Below are positions 63,328 to 64,000 of a DNA stretch of 64,000 bases, one piece after another. The notes beneath the pieces are model-generated. The model was given only the letters and a program-made list of their open reading frames with translations, did no database searches and was not told the origin of the DNA. The position numbers and the translations under genes were made by a program. The stretch is taken from positions 310,001 through 374,000 of the forward strand of contig NZ_JAPRAQ010000002.1 in NCBI RefSeq assembly GCF_029989365.1. Reading direction: 5' to 3'. Position 1 is the stretch's first letter, and each line of letters begins with the position of its first letter. The stretch is from Bradyrhizobium sp. Arg816. GTDB taxonomy: Bacteria; Pseudomonadota; Alphaproteobacteria; Rhizobiales; Xanthobacteraceae.

Positions 63328-64000
63328 TCACCGCAAGATCTGGCTCAAAAACAGCTTCGTCCGCGCGTGCTGGGGAGCGGCGAAGAACTCGTTCGGCGTA
63401 TTGGCCTCGATGATCTGGCCCGCATCCATGAACACGACGCGGTTGGCGACCTCGCGGGCGAAGCCCATTTCGTGGGTGACAACCAGCATGGTCATGCCCT
63501 CCTCGGCGAGGTCGACCATGGTGTCGAGCACTTCCTTGACCATTTCGGGGTCGAGCGCCGAGGTCGGCTCGTCGAACAGCATCACCTTGGGGTTCATCGT
63601 CAGCGCGCGTGCGATCGCGACGCGCTGCTGCTGGCCGCCGGACATCTGTCCGGGAAACTTGTTGGCCTGGTGCGGGATCTTGACCCGCTCCAGGAATTTC
63701 ATCGCGTTGACCTCGGCGTCCCTCTTCGGGATGTTGCGCACCCAGATCGGCGCCAGCGTGCAGTTCTCCAGGACGGTCAGATGCGGGAACAGGTTGAAGC
63801 TCTGGAACACCATGCCGACCTCGCGGCGGACCGCATCGACGTGCTTGAGGTTCGGCCCGAGCTCGATGCCGTCGACGACGATCTCGCCCTCCTGGAATTC
63901 CTCGAGCGCGTTGATGCAGCGGATCAACGTCGACTTGCCCGAGCCCGAGGGGCCACAGATCACGATGCGCTCGCCCTTTTCGACCGCGAGGTCGATGTCG
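63328..64000 (-). CDS. aapP: Polar amino-acid ABC transporter ATPase (AapP/GlnQ type), partial
   Basis: The 3' 224 codons are in the window; the start lies beyond 64000. Walker [15 protein letters not shown]-loop [20 protein letters not shown] signature [14 protein letters not shown], Walker [14 protein letters not shown] and switch His in VVTHEMGF are all intact. The specific run [18 protein letters not shown] and the end FLSQILR fit AapP, the ATPase of the rhizobial general L-amino-acid permease AapJQMP. The partner genes would lie to the right of this window. Confidence 0.92.
   Translation of the reverse strand, partial: DIDLAVEKGERIVICGPSGSGKSTLIRCINALEEFQEGEIVVDGIELGPNLKHVDAVRREVGMVFQSFNLFPHLTVLENCTLAPIWVRNIPKRDAEVNAMKFLERVKIPHQANKFPGQMSGGQQQRVAIARALTMNPKVMLFDEPTSALDPEMVKEVLDTMVDLAEEGMTMLVVTHEMGFAREVANRVVFMDAGQIIEANTPNEFFAAPQHARTKLFLSQILR

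Overview
The window is a piece of an alphaproteobacterial chromosome, most likely a Bradyrhizobium or a close relative (Bradyrhizobiaceae). The reasons are high GC, the gene order ntrY / ntrC-ntrB-dusB(nifR3) / ispDF / cinA, the neighbourhood valS-popZ-tolC-pcm, a lipA-ratA pair, and two kinds of intergenic palindromic repeat of the sort common in this group. No database search was run; every name rests on motifs read from the translated sequence.

Layout. 1-6.7 kb: nitrogen regulation (start of ntrY, then ntrC, ntrB, dusB on the minus strand) beside the isoprenoid gene ispDF and a cinA-type amidase. 7.4-12.6 kb: a plus-strand, tightly coupled six-gene operon for a B-family heme-copper terminal oxidase with three multiheme c-type cytochromes. 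12.7-21.5 kb: housekeeping genes (ratA, lipA, 3-methyladenine glycosylase, valS, popZ, tolC, pcm). 21.8-41.3 kb: a nearly gap-free run of 17 minus-strand genes. In transcription order these are a formylglycine-generating enzyme, an arylsulfatase, a MoxR/DUF58/DUF4381/VWA/VWA-TPR/BatD cassette, a second arylsulfatase, a Gly/Arg-repeat exported protein, a DUF3302/HlyD pair, two DUF1254-type periplasmic proteins, a SphA-type outer-membrane protein, a Cache-domain adenylate cyclase and a solute-binding protein. A divergent AraC-type regulator follows at 41.8 kb. 43-48.8 kb: tRNA-Asn, small exported proteins, and a flotillin / YqiJ / PspA-like membrane-stress operon. 49-50.2 kb: tRNA-Cys next to decayed remnants of a polysaccharide ABC exporter. 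50.2-60.1 kb: a DTW-domain tRNA-modification gene and a four-gene MdtABC-type RND efflux operon with its own outer-membrane factor. 60.7-64 kb: cyclopropane fatty acid synthase, cysteine synthase and the edge of a polar amino-acid ABC transporter ATPase.

Most interesting points. (1) The first gene of the flotillin operon reads as one uninterrupted frame in which the N-terminal half resembles the non-catalytic front part of TnpB-type IS605 proteins and the C-terminal half is a PspA/IM30-like coiled coil. A strong internal ribosome-binding site and ATG sit exactly at the junction. (2) The 19-kb sulfatase locus places two formylglycine-type sulfatases and their maturase around a MoxR/VWA/Bat cassette whose second VWA protein has a damaged metal site, which suggests a dedicated envelope or substrate-processing system. 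(3) A solute-binding protein is translationally coupled to a transmembrane cyclase with no ABC permease nearby, which suggests sensing rather than import.
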